Part shown: in pieces, positions 10,401-22,115 of the stretch
Numbering within the stretch: the first letter of the stretch is position 1
How the letters are laid out: each line of letters begins with the position of its first letter
Assembly: GCF_000213175.1 (NCBI RefSeq)
Contig: NW_009799101.1
Span: forward strand, 1,273,528-1,296,859
DNA length: 23,332 nucleotides
Source: Neurospora tetrasperma FGSC 2508
Lineage: Eukaryota; Ascomycota; Sordariomycetes; Sordariales; Sordariaceae
Direction: 5' to 3'
Position numbers and translations under genes: made by a program
The notes under the pieces: generated by a model
Database searches by the model: none
Told to the model about the DNA's origin: nothing
Seen by the model: only the letters and a program-made list of their open reading frames with translations

Positions 10401-13400
10401 CGGTAGATAGACTGGACAGCAGGCGGCTCCCCAAGACCAGCAACTTCTTCCATGAGAAGCTTGCAGCGGAGACCGGCGTGCTGGCCGGTGAAGGCAAGCT
10501 CAAACGCCTCGAGAGCAGCGATCTGTTGCTGCAGGCTTTCGTAGATCTCGCGATGCTCCTCCTGCTCGATCTCAGCGCGGTGGTGAGGATCGAAGATCTT
10601 GTCGGGAACGAAGAGCTTGATGGACGCAAGAGAGAACTGAACCCAAGCGACGGAAGTGTATGCAGAGCGAGGCTGGAGACCCTTCTCGGCGGCGGCCAGG
10701 GCTCTCAAAGCCTTGTAGAAGTGCCTCTCAAAGATAACGACGAGGTGCTGGGGCCACTGGGTGGTATCAACCGCAAAGTTGGTTCCCTGCTCAAGGAGAG
10801 AAGCGAGCTCAGCCACCTGGACATTGCCCATCTCATTCAAAAGACCCTGGAACAAAGGCACGACGACACCCTTGCAAACATCGCCATGAGCAGCCATCAC
10901 CTCCTCCATCAGCTTCAGCAACAACCGCTCCGTCTTCTTCAGTGAATCGGTAGCCAGAGCATCCGAAGACTTGGCGAGGATCTTGCCCATAATAGGCAAC
11001 TCGGTCTCCAAAGAGTGCAACTCGTGCATGCTGGCTGAGGAAGTGGCATCGTACTTGAGCAAGAGCGACCTGGACAGGGTACCGGTCCAAGGACGAACCT
11101 CGCTATCCTGGGCAAGCAAGCAATCGACCAACTGCAGCGGCGAAGACCCCGAAGCGCGGAGACGCATCAGAGCAACAGTGGGGAGGTTGGAAAGCACGTC
11201 GATATCAGACAGAGCGGGCAAAACGACCTCGCCGTCCTCTGTAACTTGGTGAAGAACAAGAGCCTGTCTGAGCGCCTCAAAAGTGGAAGCAAAGAACGGC
11301 TCGTGAGTCCAAGGATGTTGACCAATTCTGGCCTCGAGGGTGGAAATCTCCGACTCGAGCTCCTTGACAAGTGCAGAAGCATCACCTCTTCCGCTGCGAA
11401 CGACGGTATACGCCCTAGCCATAGCTTCTTGAACGCTCCTCAGAGTGGGGATGGAAGCGTCAGCCTTCCAGCGCAGCGAATCGAACCGATCAGCAAGTCT
11501 TTCCATCTCGATGACCTGCTTCAAACACTCCTGATCAGCGACCGGCTCAGGACGCAGCTGATTCCACAGCGCCTCCATACTGAGACCAGTCGAAAGCTTG
11601 AAGCCGACGACAAAGTCGCGCTCGAGATACTCCAAAATGGTAGCAAGCATCTTGCGATCATCAGCCTCCTGCAGAATGGAAAGGGCCTTCCTCAGGAGGT
11701 TAGAGCCCTGCGTCAAGTGCGCCTGGAAACGGGCCTCCTCGAACTTGGCATTAGGCACGATGAGCGCCTCGAAGGTGCGCGTCCAGAAGAGCATCAGACG
11801 CCTCAAGATGGCGCGACGCTCCTTCCAGGCTCTGGACTCGTTGATGGTCTCGCTCATGTAGGCCTTGAACAGTTTGAGCATAGAGGCCAGGAAGCGGGCG
11901 GCGTTGACGGTGGAGTCGCGAGAGAGCGAGGCGACCTTGTCGGCAATCCAGGAGCGCTGGAGACGGTTGAGCTGGGACGGCTTGCTGACATTGACTTTGC
12001 TGAGCTGAGCTTCCATGGCGGACTGGGCGATTTGGATGTCGAGGTAGAGCTCGTAGCAGCCGGCAATCCATGCAGCTAGACCCTCGCGATCCTGTTCGAG
12101 GATAGGGATCATTGGTGAGTTGAGCAGAGGGTGGAGAGGCATGAGCATCTTGTTAGGGGCAGAGCCGTACAGAGAGGCAACAGCCTGTCTCAGCGCACCG
12201 GCATCTTCAGCACTGATGTAAGACAAAAGCTGAGCGAGACGCTGGCTAGCAGCGGGAGACTTGATCAGGCCGTTGGTAGAAGCTTGCTTGAAGGCCTCGA
12301 GAAGTCTGGTATCACCAAGAGAGAGGACATCGAATGCCAGAGGAGCAAGGACATCCACATTCTCAGCGCCGTTCAGGATCCTCGTGGCAGTGTGGAAGCG
12401 TTGCAAACTGCCATCGACAGGCGCAATAGTCTGATGACCGGCCTTCTTTGCCTCCCAAGGCGCACCTTCGAGATAGATCTCGACGGAACGGTTCCGCATG
12501 GCACGCGAAAGCTCGCCGTAACGGGGATCAACAGTAAGGAAGATTCTGAAGTCAGGATGGGGTATCAAGATGCGCGGCTCGCCACCGGGACCGCTGTGCT
12601 CGTTGATGCTCAGCGAGCCATTGGGACGCTCGAGAAGGGAGTTGAGTCTATCAAGCACGGAGGCACTGCACAGGTTGGCGTTATCTAGCACCAACCAAGC
12701 ACCAGTCTCGACAGCCCGGACAATGATACCATCAAGCCACTCGAAGCGAGGGTTTTCCAGAGTCAGAGGCTTGCGGAGCAGCTCAGCAGTCTCGGAAAGG
12801 AGAGGAGCGAGTTCACCGGCCTCAGGGAAGAGGTTCTCAATCATACGGAGAATATCAGGATACTGGTGCTCGCCAGAAAGGGCCATGAGCGCACCCATGA
12901 GATCAACCGCAGCAACCGGGACTGGCTCAGGAAGAGCCTGGAGGATCTGGTCCTGGAGCGCCTGCTTCATCTTAGCAATGTTGGCCTGGACCTCTCTATG
13001 AGGATCAGCCTGCTCGAAGCCACCAATGAGATCCATGGTATCGACATCAGCGTTGAGCGGGAAGATGACGAGGGACCGGCCAGCCATAGCAGCCACATGA
13101 TTAAGCAGGGCTGACTTGCCGCTGCCGGAAGGCCCAACAAGGATACAAGGCAGGTCTTGCTCAACGGCGATCAAGATACTCTCAATCTCCTTAAGCCTGT
13201 GAATGGGGTCGATAGAGGGGAACGGCGTTGGCTGCGACAGCTGGTTGCGCTGTAGAGTAGCAAGGCCAACCTGAGAGACGGAGGAGTTGATGTCGTGGTA
13301 GAGGCTGTGAGTCTCAGGCGCACGCTGGAAGATCTCAGTGAACAACCTGTCGACTTCAACACGATCCCGCTCGGTTCTGAAACGCTGGCGAATGATCACA

Positions 13401-16400
13401 TCAAGGAAATCATCCGGCTTCCTGCCGCTGAGAAGAGCATTGTCGGATGTGAGTAGGTCACCCCACCGAAGAGTATCACGCAAGTTGAACTCCCACGGCG
13501 AGCCCTGAGCACCGAACAAACGGGCAGTGACGACGGCATCGTCAAGCCTGGACATGAACTCAATAAGCTTCGTCTGCGTCTCGCCGCCAATCTTGTCGAA
13601 CTTCTTGGCCGTAATGTAGAGCAAATCCTGCTTGGTGAAGACATCGGAGTACACGACGATGAAACGGTTGACAAACGAGCTGGGAAGACCCTTACGGCCA
13701 CCACCTTGAGAGTGAGGGTTCTGGGCAGCAAAGAGCTTGAAATCGGGATGGCGCTTGAAAACCTGATCAAGTTCGGAAATGTAGACCTCACCACGATGAT
13801 CAAGACAGGCATTGAGACCCTCGAGAACGGTCTGAGAGGCCAAGTTCATCTCATCGAGCAAGACCCATGAACCGTTTTGCATGGCCTCCAGGAAGGGAGC
13901 GTTCTTCCAGCAGAAGTTGCCGGCTTCAGCACCCTCGACGGGAACATCGGTACCGAACAGATCCATGAGATCAGTCTGGTCGGACAGGTTGATTCTGGTC
14001 AAGGGTCTGCCGCAAGCGCGAGCCAAAGCGGTGACAAGCGTAGTCTTACCCACACCGGGGTTACCTTCGAGAAGAATTGGCTTGGTGCCTTGAAGAGCCC
14101 TGATGACACGCATGGCGTTCATCTTGGTGGTAGGAACACCAAACTCCCGTCCAGAGTTAGGGTCCGCGCTAGATAACCTCTCGATGCTGAAGTCACCAAT
14201 GACAAGGGCTTGCTCGTCCATCTTGAGCTGCGGCTCCTGGAAATAGTGATGAGCAAGATCAGAACCGCACAGTTCGCTGAGCTTTTCGAGGCACTCCTGT
14301 CTCTGCATATCCATTGTCCTGGGATCAACGGCGATCAACGCGGAGGGGTTGGCACCAATGGTATCAATGAAGACCATGGCAGCACCGTGAAGGAGAGCAA
14401 GTTCGACAGAGGAGAAGTTGCAAATGTTCATGAACTGGACCCAAGCCAAGATATCACGGACTGAAAGGGCAGTTGTGGACGAAGACCTGAAAGTCTTGCC
14501 AAACCAGGACGAAAAGTTGACAATGATACGAGAAATTGGCGTCTTGACCCCCTTCAGGTTCTTCTTGTACTTAGCATCCAGCTTGGAGACGACAATGTCA
14601 TGGACATCCTCCTCATCAGTGAAAGCAGGCACCCAGATCTCAGTGAAACGGTTACGCAGGGCAGGCGACAGTTCCCTCTTGCCAAAGTCACCACCAGGGT
14701 TCATGGTAGCGAAGAACTGGAAACCTTGAGCACCAACGACGAAGGAGTCGGTGATGCCCTTCTCCGCAAGCAGAAGAGTGCGAGCAGGCTCAAGCACGGA
14801 GTTCAATCTCTCCAGGACGGAATCATCAGCCAGAGAGATTTCGTCGAGAAGGAAGTAAGTACCCTCCCTCATGGCGTGGACAAGGCTACCATCGCTCCAC
14901 TCAAAGAGCGCCTTGCTTCTGGCAGCATCGGACTGAATCTTGATCTTCAACTCCTCGGGGAGCTTAGCCAGGTCATCGGCAGTAAGAGACTGATACCATG
15001 CCTGCATCTGGTCGATATCGCCCGTCTCCTGGCCAAGGATAGCAGCAGCCTGCTCCAAGCTCCTCAGCAAGCCGTCAAGAATAGCACCCCTATTTCTGAC
15101 AGGTCTCTGAGAACCAATGAGATCACCAGTTTCGGTATTCTGATGAGCGTTGACAATATGCAATTCCTTCTTGTCAAATTCCGCAAGAAGCTGAACGACA
15201 GTTGTTTTGCCGCAACCAGTCTCACCAACCAACAGGACCGGCTCGTTGTTGACAATGGCGCGCTTAACCAAGACGTACAGACGACGCATAGCTCTGGTCC
15301 AAATCACACCCTGGCTGTTGTTCTTGTTACCACCAGTACCGCGGAACTCGGGCGCTGTGTCGCGATCATAGAGCTGATCGGGGTCGATCTTGACCTTGAA
15401 CACCTCCTCAATGACCTTCTTGACCTCATCACGCTCCTCGGGCTTACGGACACGCTCGGCAAGGAGCATGAAGCCGTGGTCGGCAATGTCTTGACGGGTC
15501 TCGGCCGCTCTCAGTGCCCATCGGAAGAGATCTCTAAGCGTGGCGAAAGAGTTCTTTTGCTCGAAAACACGGCTCTCCTGGCGGAGACGGGTAAGTTGCT
15601 TATAGACTTGGACGATGCGGCGACAGTCGGAGGGAGCGGTGTTGCGGCTGCGCTTCTGAAGAATGGTCTCCAGTTCGCTCTCGGGAATGTCGTCGTAATG
15701 AAGCTCAAGGAAACGGTTGCGGAAGGCACGAGACAGCACCTTTCTACCACCGTATAGACCAGGAGGGTTCTGGGTAGCGAAGAGGCAGAAATTCTCCGCT
15801 GGCCTGACGATCTCTTGAGTCTCGGGAATGAGAAGCTCACGGTTGTCATCAAGCAGACGGTTGAGAGCCTCCAAGACGTCGGTCGGCGCCAAGTTCAATT
15901 CGTCGAGGACAATCCACGATCCTTCCCTCATGGCCTGAACCAAAATACCTTCCTGGAACTTTAGCTTTCCGTTGGAATCCGAGACGTAGGTGCCAAGGTA
16001 CTCTTGCAAGTCGGTATGCTCGTGGTTGTTGATTCTCACAAACTTGTTACCGGTATAGTTGGCGAGATATTCGATCATACTGGTTTTACCCGCAGAAGTA
16101 GGACCCTGGATGAGGATGGGGTATCTACGAGTAGACGTAGCTCTAACCAAGTTCAATAGGTTTCTTTCGACATAAGGAGTGATGACATAGTCTGGACGCT
16201 CAATTGGCGTTTCATTGCCCTGAAGCAGCCAGTACTGGTGATCTTTGTTTGTGTTTTTGAAGTTGACGTAGTTTTTGCCATCGATAGGTCTCTTGGGAGG
16301 ATTAGTCAGGATGGAAGCCTTCTTCAGCAGATGTTGCTGGATAAGGGGCATAACTGTCCTCTCTGATTCCTCGCTCAGCAAGGTTGTAAAGCCCATGCAG

Positions 16401-19400
16401 AAACCTTCATAAACAGCTCTTTCGAGGCCGTAAAAAGGAGCCACATCGTTGGTGTATGTCAAAACACGGGTCAAGGTACGCAAACTGAAATGCGGCACTT
16501 CATTGGCCTGGTCGACCAGTAGTTTTGCTTCAGCACGCTTCTTGATCTCAAGGTAGAGATCAGCAATGTCGTCAGACAAACGGTCAATACTGCTGTTATT
16601 TCCTTTGAGGTACGTTTTGATGATTGTGAGGAGGTCCTTCTTGTCGCGATCAGGACTTTGGACATAAATCTCAGTGAAACGCTATTTTCTTGGTTAGCAG
16701 CTGTCCTTTAAGCTGTGAAGAACGGAACAACTCACGGATCTCAGCCCCATGGGAAGATCTCTCTTGCCCACATCTGTGGCAGGGTTCATGGCACCAAACA
16801 CGCGGAAATTTGGATGCGCCTGGATTCTCTCAATCTCTCCCGTTTCCGAGAGCAAAAGAGAGGGATTGGTCTGGAACAAGCCAGCAATGCTTTCCAGGGT
16901 ATCAGGAGAGGCCAAGTTGATCTCATCAAGCAGGACCCAGTCACCGTTTCTCGCCGCCTTGACAATCTTTCCCTCGACGAAAGCAAAGGCAAAGCCGCCA
17001 GGACCAGCCGCGACCTGTCTATCAAACTGATCAAGACTCTGCGAAAACAAGTCCCAACGAGCCTTGAGATCCCGCAGGCGCTGGAGCTTGCTGGACTCGG
17101 TCTTCCGACGCTTGGCTGGGCCCTGCTCCTGGTTCTCCTCCGCAACCTCTGCCTCTACGGTCTTGGCTGCTTGCATGCTCTCGAACTTGGCGAGGATCTG
17201 CTCGAACATCTTGGGAGCCTTGCGCCACTCCTTGGAGACCTCTCTCCACCTGCCCTTGGCGAACTTTTTGTTGATCCCGTCCAGATAAGCCTTGTTCTTT
17301 TCAGCAGAGACGCCGGTTCTCTCGAATAGATCCTCAAACTCCTCCTTGATAGGCATGGCGAGGGTCTGTGCGCTAACGGGCTTGAAGCCACCCAAAAGGT
17401 CACCAGCTTCACTTTGCTGGGACAAGTTGACGGCGACAAGTTGGTGACCAAGTGATTCGGCCAGCTGCTGAACCACGGTAGTCTTACCGATACCCGTCTC
17501 ACCGACCAACAGGAGCGGCTCCTTGTGCCTTACAGCAACCGCAATCTGCTCCAGCAACCGCTTAGCATGAGTGGTGGTGGCGAAAGGCCTCTTGTTCTTG
17601 GCCCCACGGCTGGTTTTCCTCCCCTTTGCAAACGAGACGCGGCCGATGGTCAGTCTTGACTCGTTATCCTCCAAGTCGGGGACGTAGCTCGTCAAATAAT
17701 GCTCAACCCTCTCGGGAGAAAGATGCATCTCCTTCGCAATGACACCTATTAGAATATTACGCGCTTGGATCTCCTTGACTCCACCAACGAAAACATCGGC
17801 TGCTTCGAGGAACATGCGGTCCCTGGTAGTATCGGTAATGGGCTCCTCGCCAGTCTTGCAGCCGGAAGCACGGAGAATCTCATCTAGGCGCCCGCACCAC
17901 TTGAGGAGATCTCTTGTGCCGAGTGGCCGCTCGAAGACCATGCGACCGAGCGACAAACGGGTCGAACCGCTGGTGGCCGCCAGCAACGCGTCGAAGACCG
18001 CCAACACTCCTGGAACGTATTTGTGAAGCAAGGGGTATCTGCTGTTGATGACATCCTTCAAGTCTTGTTGGGGAAGGGCCTTGACGTGCGTAAGCTGCCA
18101 GAGACGGAGACCAATCAAGCTGGGTAGGTTCTCCTTGTCGTTCATGCCGAGTAGCGTCCGGACAGTAGCAAATATGCGGAAGCCTTCGGTGGCCTGTATG
18201 GTCTCACCGCGTCCAGGAATTAGCAGCTCTCCTCGCTCAATGAGAGGCAGCAATGTGCTCATGACTTCTGTTGGTGCGCGATCGAGATCCTCAATCAAGA
18301 CCCATCTTCCCTCCTTGACGGCAGTGGTCAACACACCTGGGCGCCACGAGAAGGAACCGGGCTTCGAATCGGTGGTATATAGTCCAAGCAGCATCTTAGC
18401 GTCGGTTTGCTCGTTCAGGTGTAGTGTCACTAGTTGCTTCTGCTTGCCTAACTCGCGCGCAATCTCGTGGACTAGGGAGGTCTTGCCGGAACCGGACAGG
18501 CCGTGGAGGAGGATAGGCCCGGGTCGTTGCAGGCACCCGGTGAGGTTCTCGAGGTTCTCAACAGTCGTTGGGGTAAGTGCGAGGGTGGTGGGAGCAGTCA
18601 CAGGGCCGAGGGGACGCGGGAGGACTGTCTGTCCATATTTGACAACTAGAGGAGTGAGGTTCTGTTCTGGGATGTTTGTGATATTTGATTCGACAATCGC
18701 ATCGTCAACCGCACTAGTTTGCTGGGATTTACTGCGAAAGCTCTGAATGTCTTCACGTCTAGAATCCTCGTGTAGACTGAGGAACGCATAGTCGGCTTCG
18801 CGCCCGTCGAGCTCTGCGACAAGGCTGGTATCTTTGGGTATGTGCTTTTCGAGGAGGGCTTCGATCTTGACATCGGCGGCATTATGGAGCTGGCAGAAGA
18901 TTCGGACGGCAAGGTATCGGACGATGGGGTTCTCGTGTGCGAACAGGGTCTGTATTTGGGATGGCTTTGACAAGCCGGCGTAGGTGCGCTTGTCAAAGTT
19001 GTTGAGCCTCCAGAGGGCTAGGAGGACAATTGGGAGGTCATCTGGGCGGATCGAAGCTAGGTCAAGGGAATCGAGAGGTTTAAGTTCTGAAGAAGCATCA
19101 TTGTCGTTGTTTTTGTTGTTGTGGTTACAACCATTAACACCACCAAAAGATCCTCCTCGAAGATGCGACACGAGGAAGACGGACAGCGACGGGGCGAAGG
19201 GCAATATCCTTGCGAAAGCGGCAAGGACTCGCGTATCGAGTTTTGCAGAAGACAGAATCCATCTGGCGCAAATATCGGCAAAAACAGACTCGAAATGGGT
19301 AAAGATGCGGTCGGTGGCTGTCGAGACAAGAGCGGCGCTGGCGATGGCATCGAGGAATTTGGTCGATTGGTGATCCTGGATTATGAGCAGCAACTCTGGC

Positions 19401-19471
19401 GGCAAGAGGTCCAAGGTGGTCGCATCGCTAAGGAGCGACGCCCTCTGCTGGCTCACATCGATCACGGCCAT
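4439..19471 (-). CDS. MDN1: midasin, AAA+ dynein-like ATPase of 60S ribosome biogenesis
   Basis: Spliced from exons 16736-19471 (912 codons) and 4439-16681 (4,081 codons with TGA), about 4,992 residues; yeast Mdn1/Rea1 is about 4,900. Six Walker A motifs are visible: GLSGSGKTS 324, GETGIGKTT 657, GPTSAGKTS ~1105, GETGCGKTT ~1398, GNPGVGKTT ~1785 and GPSGSGKS ~2095. AAA2 carries a helical insert with KRRK at 787. A long helical linker follows, with an acidic patch and FPDY box near 3190-3230, then an Asp/Glu-rich tract (~4100-4675) and the C-terminal MIDAS domain (DDSQS 4775-4779, T4852, LSDG D4890). In the family the MIDAS domain grips the UBL domains of Ytm1 and Rsa4, and the ring pulls them off pre-60S particles in the nucleolus and nucleoplasm. 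The start at 19471 (A at -3, G at +4) gives MAVIDVSQQ; in-frame upstream ATGs have weak context. No frame break is seen. Confidence 0.98.
16682..16735 (-). other. 54-nt intron of midasin
   Basis: On the minus strand the donor is GTGAGT after ...CTGAGATCC and the acceptor is AAAATAG before CGTTTCACTGAG. A CTGCTAAC branch site lies near 16695. Splicing joins MGLRS to RFTEIYVQSPDRD, restoring the conserved end of AAA2. It is the only intron needed in a 15 kb gene. Confidence 0.97.
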
Positions 19472-19509
19472 ATTGGCCAGAGAAAAGCGACGGACGGGTT
19501 GGTGTGGGT

Positions 19510-19510
<1 letters not shown>

Positions 19511-19543
<33 letters not shown>
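19511..19543. repeat. (TCG)11 trinucleotide repeat in the midasin 5' leader
   Basis: Eleven perfect TCG units (CGA on the midasin strand), 40 nt upstream of the chosen midasin ATG. The repeat is in frame with midasin and would read as eleven Arg if translation began at the upstream ATGs (19642 or 19603). Confidence 0.95.
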
Positions 19544-19544
<1 letters not shown>

Positions 19545-19832
19545 TGTGAAAAACGTTGATGTTTTTCTTGGTCTCTTTTTTTTTCTCCAACTTTTTTGCC
19601 CATTGAACTTCGCTTCCTCCCGTTTGGAACTTTTTCCCACATGAAATTCCTTATCGCACTGAACGATAGTGGGGTACATGCTACTTAGCGCTAGGCGCAT
19701 GTGCTGGGGTGTACTCTAGTGTACATACACATCAGTCCTTAAAAGTTTGTTAGCCTCCTACATGCCCCACATCTTCTTGTAGGGGGGTAACAGGGTGGTT
19801 GTAAGCGAGGACACGACTATTTACGCGATCTG

Positions 19833-19837
19833 ATTGG
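19833..19837. promoter_or_regulatory. inverted CCAAT box candidate
   Basis: ATTGG within GATTGGCC, about 360 bp upstream of the midasin ATG and 745 bp from the L12 ATG. A weak candidate because of its length. Confidence 0.25.
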
Positions 19838-20580
19838 CCGAAACTGCCTACGTTCAAGGTAAGTAAGAGTTAGCCGGAGAGATCTAAACACCCGCACACA
19901 AACCTCTCAACCACTATAATCGGGCACCCACCACCCAAGGCCTCCCCTCCCATCTTCTATGGTTGGTAAGGTTACAAGGCATTTACAGGGCCCCCTGCTT
20001 ACTACCCTGATAAGTACCACGCTAACGAACTTACCAGGACTGATGTGTAGTAGTGTAAGTCGGCTGCGGCAGGCAAGGGAGCCGTCTTCTTTAAAAGTGG
20101 AACCTAGTCTGGGTGGGACGAACAGCCCAGCGGCAGCAGGGGCGCGCTTGGGATGACAGGGGCCCATCCTTTAGCGCGTCTTCAGTGGGCTTCCAGGTAC
20201 AGAGGTACCTGATCCCCAGACTCGCGCGGGGCAGGCAGCTTGGGTTTTCCCCTCCAGCTGCAGCTTGGGTCAGCCAGCCGTCATAGATCCAACTTGCACA
20301 CCCAAACCACCAAGCTGCCAACTGCCAGCGGTGGGTCCCAGATTTCGCAGCACCCGGGAGCGCGCGACAACGTCCCCAAAAAAATATCTCCGTTTAGTTG
20401 TTGGACGGTTCGGTTGTACGATCCTCGAAGTCGACGTCGACGGCAAGCCTCCTTCACCAAAAAGAGAACCCCAACCCGACCGCCCCCGCGCGCCCTCTCT
20501 CTTTCCTTCCTCCGGTCCGAGTCCGACTCCTCTCTCTCTATCCATCCATAACCCACCACCAACACACACATACACCAACA

Positions 20581-21339
20581 ATGTCTCTCTCGGTTCGCTT
20601 CGCCGCGCAATGCGCCGCCCGCCAGCTCCGCGCATCCACCCGGGCCTCGAGCTCCCTCCTCGTCCAGAAGCGCTTCGAGTCCACCGCCGCCCCTGCCGCC
20701 AACCCCAAGATTGCCGCCATCGTTGACCAGATCAGCACCCTGACTCTCCTCGAGACCTCGGAGCTTGTTTCCAGCCTCAAGGTACGCCCGATTTAAATAA
20801 AGCACGAGAAGAAGAACCCGGAGCCGGGAACCGGGACACACAACCCGATCGGAGCATGTTTCAAGGTTCCGGATGTTTTGCGCCCCGACCCGACCCGGCC
20901 CGGCCCCGGACAGACAGACAGACAGACCTATCTTATACTAGACTCAAGTCGCACATGTACATGGGCACTAACACTAACACTCACTCCCTCTCTTCTTTAC
21001 ACAAAACAGTCCCGCCTCAACATCCCCGATCTCCCCGTCGGTGGTTTCGCCGCTGCCGCCCCCGCCGCTGCCCCCGCCGCCGCTCCCGCTGAGGAGGAGG
21101 AGGCCGCCCCTGCCGCTGCCGAGAAGACCCTGTTCACGCTCAAGCTCGAGAAGTTCGACGCCGCCGCCAAGCCCAAGGTCATCAAGGAGGTCAAGAACCT
21201 GCTCGGCCTCTCCCTAGTAGAGTCCAAGAAGTTCGTCGAGAGCGCGCCCAAGGTCATGAAGGAGTCGGTACCAAAGGAGGATGCCGAGAAGATTGTCGCC
21301 GCCATGAAGGAGCTCGGCGCCACCGTCACCATGGATTAA
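20581..21339 (+). CDS. MRPL12: mitochondrial large-subunit ribosomal protein bL12m (L7/L12 stalk)
   Basis: Exons 20581-20781 and 21010-21339 give 176 residues. Residues 1-38 form a typical mitochondrial presequence: Arg/Ser/Ala-rich, no acidic residue until KRFES, likely cleaved near there. About 40-75 (PKIAAIVDQISTLTLLETSE...) is the L12 dimerisation N-domain, 78-104 an Ala/Pro/Glu hinge, and 105-176 the L7/L12 C-terminal domain (EKTLFTLKLEKFDAAAK, IKEVKNLLGLSLVESKKFVE, ending KELGATVTMD). In the family this domain recruits and stimulates translation factor GTPases at the ribosomal stalk. The acidic C-terminal domain and presequence make the mitochondrial assignment firm; yeast calls it Mnp1. 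ATG context is ACAATGT. It diverges from midasin and converges on the Ctk3 gene. A cytosolic P1/P2 protein is excluded because the conserved acidic P-protein tail is absent. Confidence 0.97.
20782..21009 (+). other. 228-nt intron of MRPL12
   Basis: The donor is GTACGC after ...AGCCTCAAG and the acceptor ...ACAAAACAG precedes TCCCGCCTC. A tandem ACTAACACTAAC branch region sits about 35 nt before the acceptor. It is phase 0, and the first in-frame stop (TAA) lies 12 nt into the intron. It contains a (CAGA)4 repeat near 20911-20926 and no recognisable snoRNA boxes. Confidence 0.95.
20911..20926. repeat. (CAGA)4 microsatellite in the MRPL12 intron
   Basis: Four perfect CAGA units following a CCCGACC/CCCGGCC-rich stretch. 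No function assigned. Confidence 0.75.
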
Positions 21340-22115
21340 ACTGCTTCTGCCTAGTAAAAGGGTGGTTGCTATGGTTATTGTCTCTGTGTGGTGGTGTAAT
21401 GGGTGAAGGCGCCCGTGTGTGTGTGTGCGTGTGTTGTTGTTTTGTAGGATGGTCACGTCCCTCCCCCGCAGAAAAAGAACCAAACGAGGAGATCTTTTCC
21501 AGACACCACAGATGCCGGAAAGATATTTTCTTTTTCTTTTCCTATAATGATGATCATGACGGACAGAGTTGGAAGAAATTCCAGGGCCTTGGGAAACACA
21601 TAGAGGGGGATTCTTGGTCTCATCTACATTATATCCTCATGGGGGAAAGGGGGAGTGGCGGACACACATTCCTCACAACAACATATACCACTTGTACGTG
21701 TACAAAAAGCAATGAAACATGTAACATTATATCATACTACGAGAACTGGGATGGATAGAAGAACGGGTTGCCAGCGAAAACAAGAGTTTCTGCCGACGAT
21801 CAAATATGACCCTGACCATATGCCGCTTTTGAGCTAGTAGTATCTTCCCACTTTCGCTTTTGGATACCGAAGATAACTAAACAGCCAAAAACATAAACGC
21901 CATCTCATGCATACCCCATGTATCTGTATCACAAAACTTCCCCTTCCTTGTTTCTTATTCTCAACCTTCTTTCACTCCAGCCTTCTCAACATCCTTCTCT
22001 TTGCCTCCTTCAATTTTCTTCTTTCTATCGCATTCCTACCAGCGCGTCTCTTGTATCCAAATCCACCCGTGTCATTCCTACTGGTCTTGAATTCCCCGGT
22101 TCTCTTCTCGGTTCC
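21340..22115. other. convergent intergenic region, 3' ends of MRPL12 and CTK3
   Basis: No supported gene. It presumably contains both 3' UTRs. A (GT)6 run at 21415-21426 is followed by GT/GTT-rich sequence. The right part (about 21950-22110) is CT-rich on the plus strand. ORFs here are short and low-complexity. Confidence 0.65.
21415..21426. repeat. (GT)6 microsatellite
   Basis: Six GT units continuing as CGTGTG, in the presumed 3' UTR of MRPL12. Confidence 0.7.

Larger units (their letters stand above)
19472..20580. promoter_or_regulatory. divergent upstream region between midasin and mitochondrial L12
   Basis: 1,109 bp separate the two start codons, which point away from each other. The region holds both promoters and 5' leaders. 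Visible elements are the (TCG)11 repeat, an inverted CCAAT box (ATTGG, 19833-19837), an imperfect inverted repeat (20006-20015 with 20029-20038, 9 of 10 pairing) and a CT-rich leader just before the L12 ATG. I find no convincing tRNA, snoRNA or protein gene. Whether one bidirectional promoter or two separate ones act here cannot be told from sequence. Confidence 0.6.

Noticed and set aside
11246-12079. Plus-strand 277-codon open frame opposite the midasin linker
   Set aside because: Same reason: shadow of the midasin frame without independent evidence.
14600-15757. Plus-strand 385-codon open frame opposite midasin AAA3-AAA4
   Set aside because: Overlaps highly conserved midasin coding sequence. 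Antisense open frames are common in long GC-rich genes, and the translation has no family motif.
20265-20726. Open frames around the MRPL12 start in other frames and on the opposite strand
   Set aside because: The L12 frame with mitochondrial presequence is unambiguous. The others are GC-rich shadows.
20782-21009. snoRNA hosted in the MRPL12 intron
   Set aside because: No C box (RTGATGA) with a matching D box, and no H/ACA-like hairpins that I can see.
21546-21560. C-box-like ATGATGA in the MRPL12 3' region suggesting a C/D snoRNA
   Set aside because: No CTGA within the usual 60-120 nt downstream and no terminal stem.
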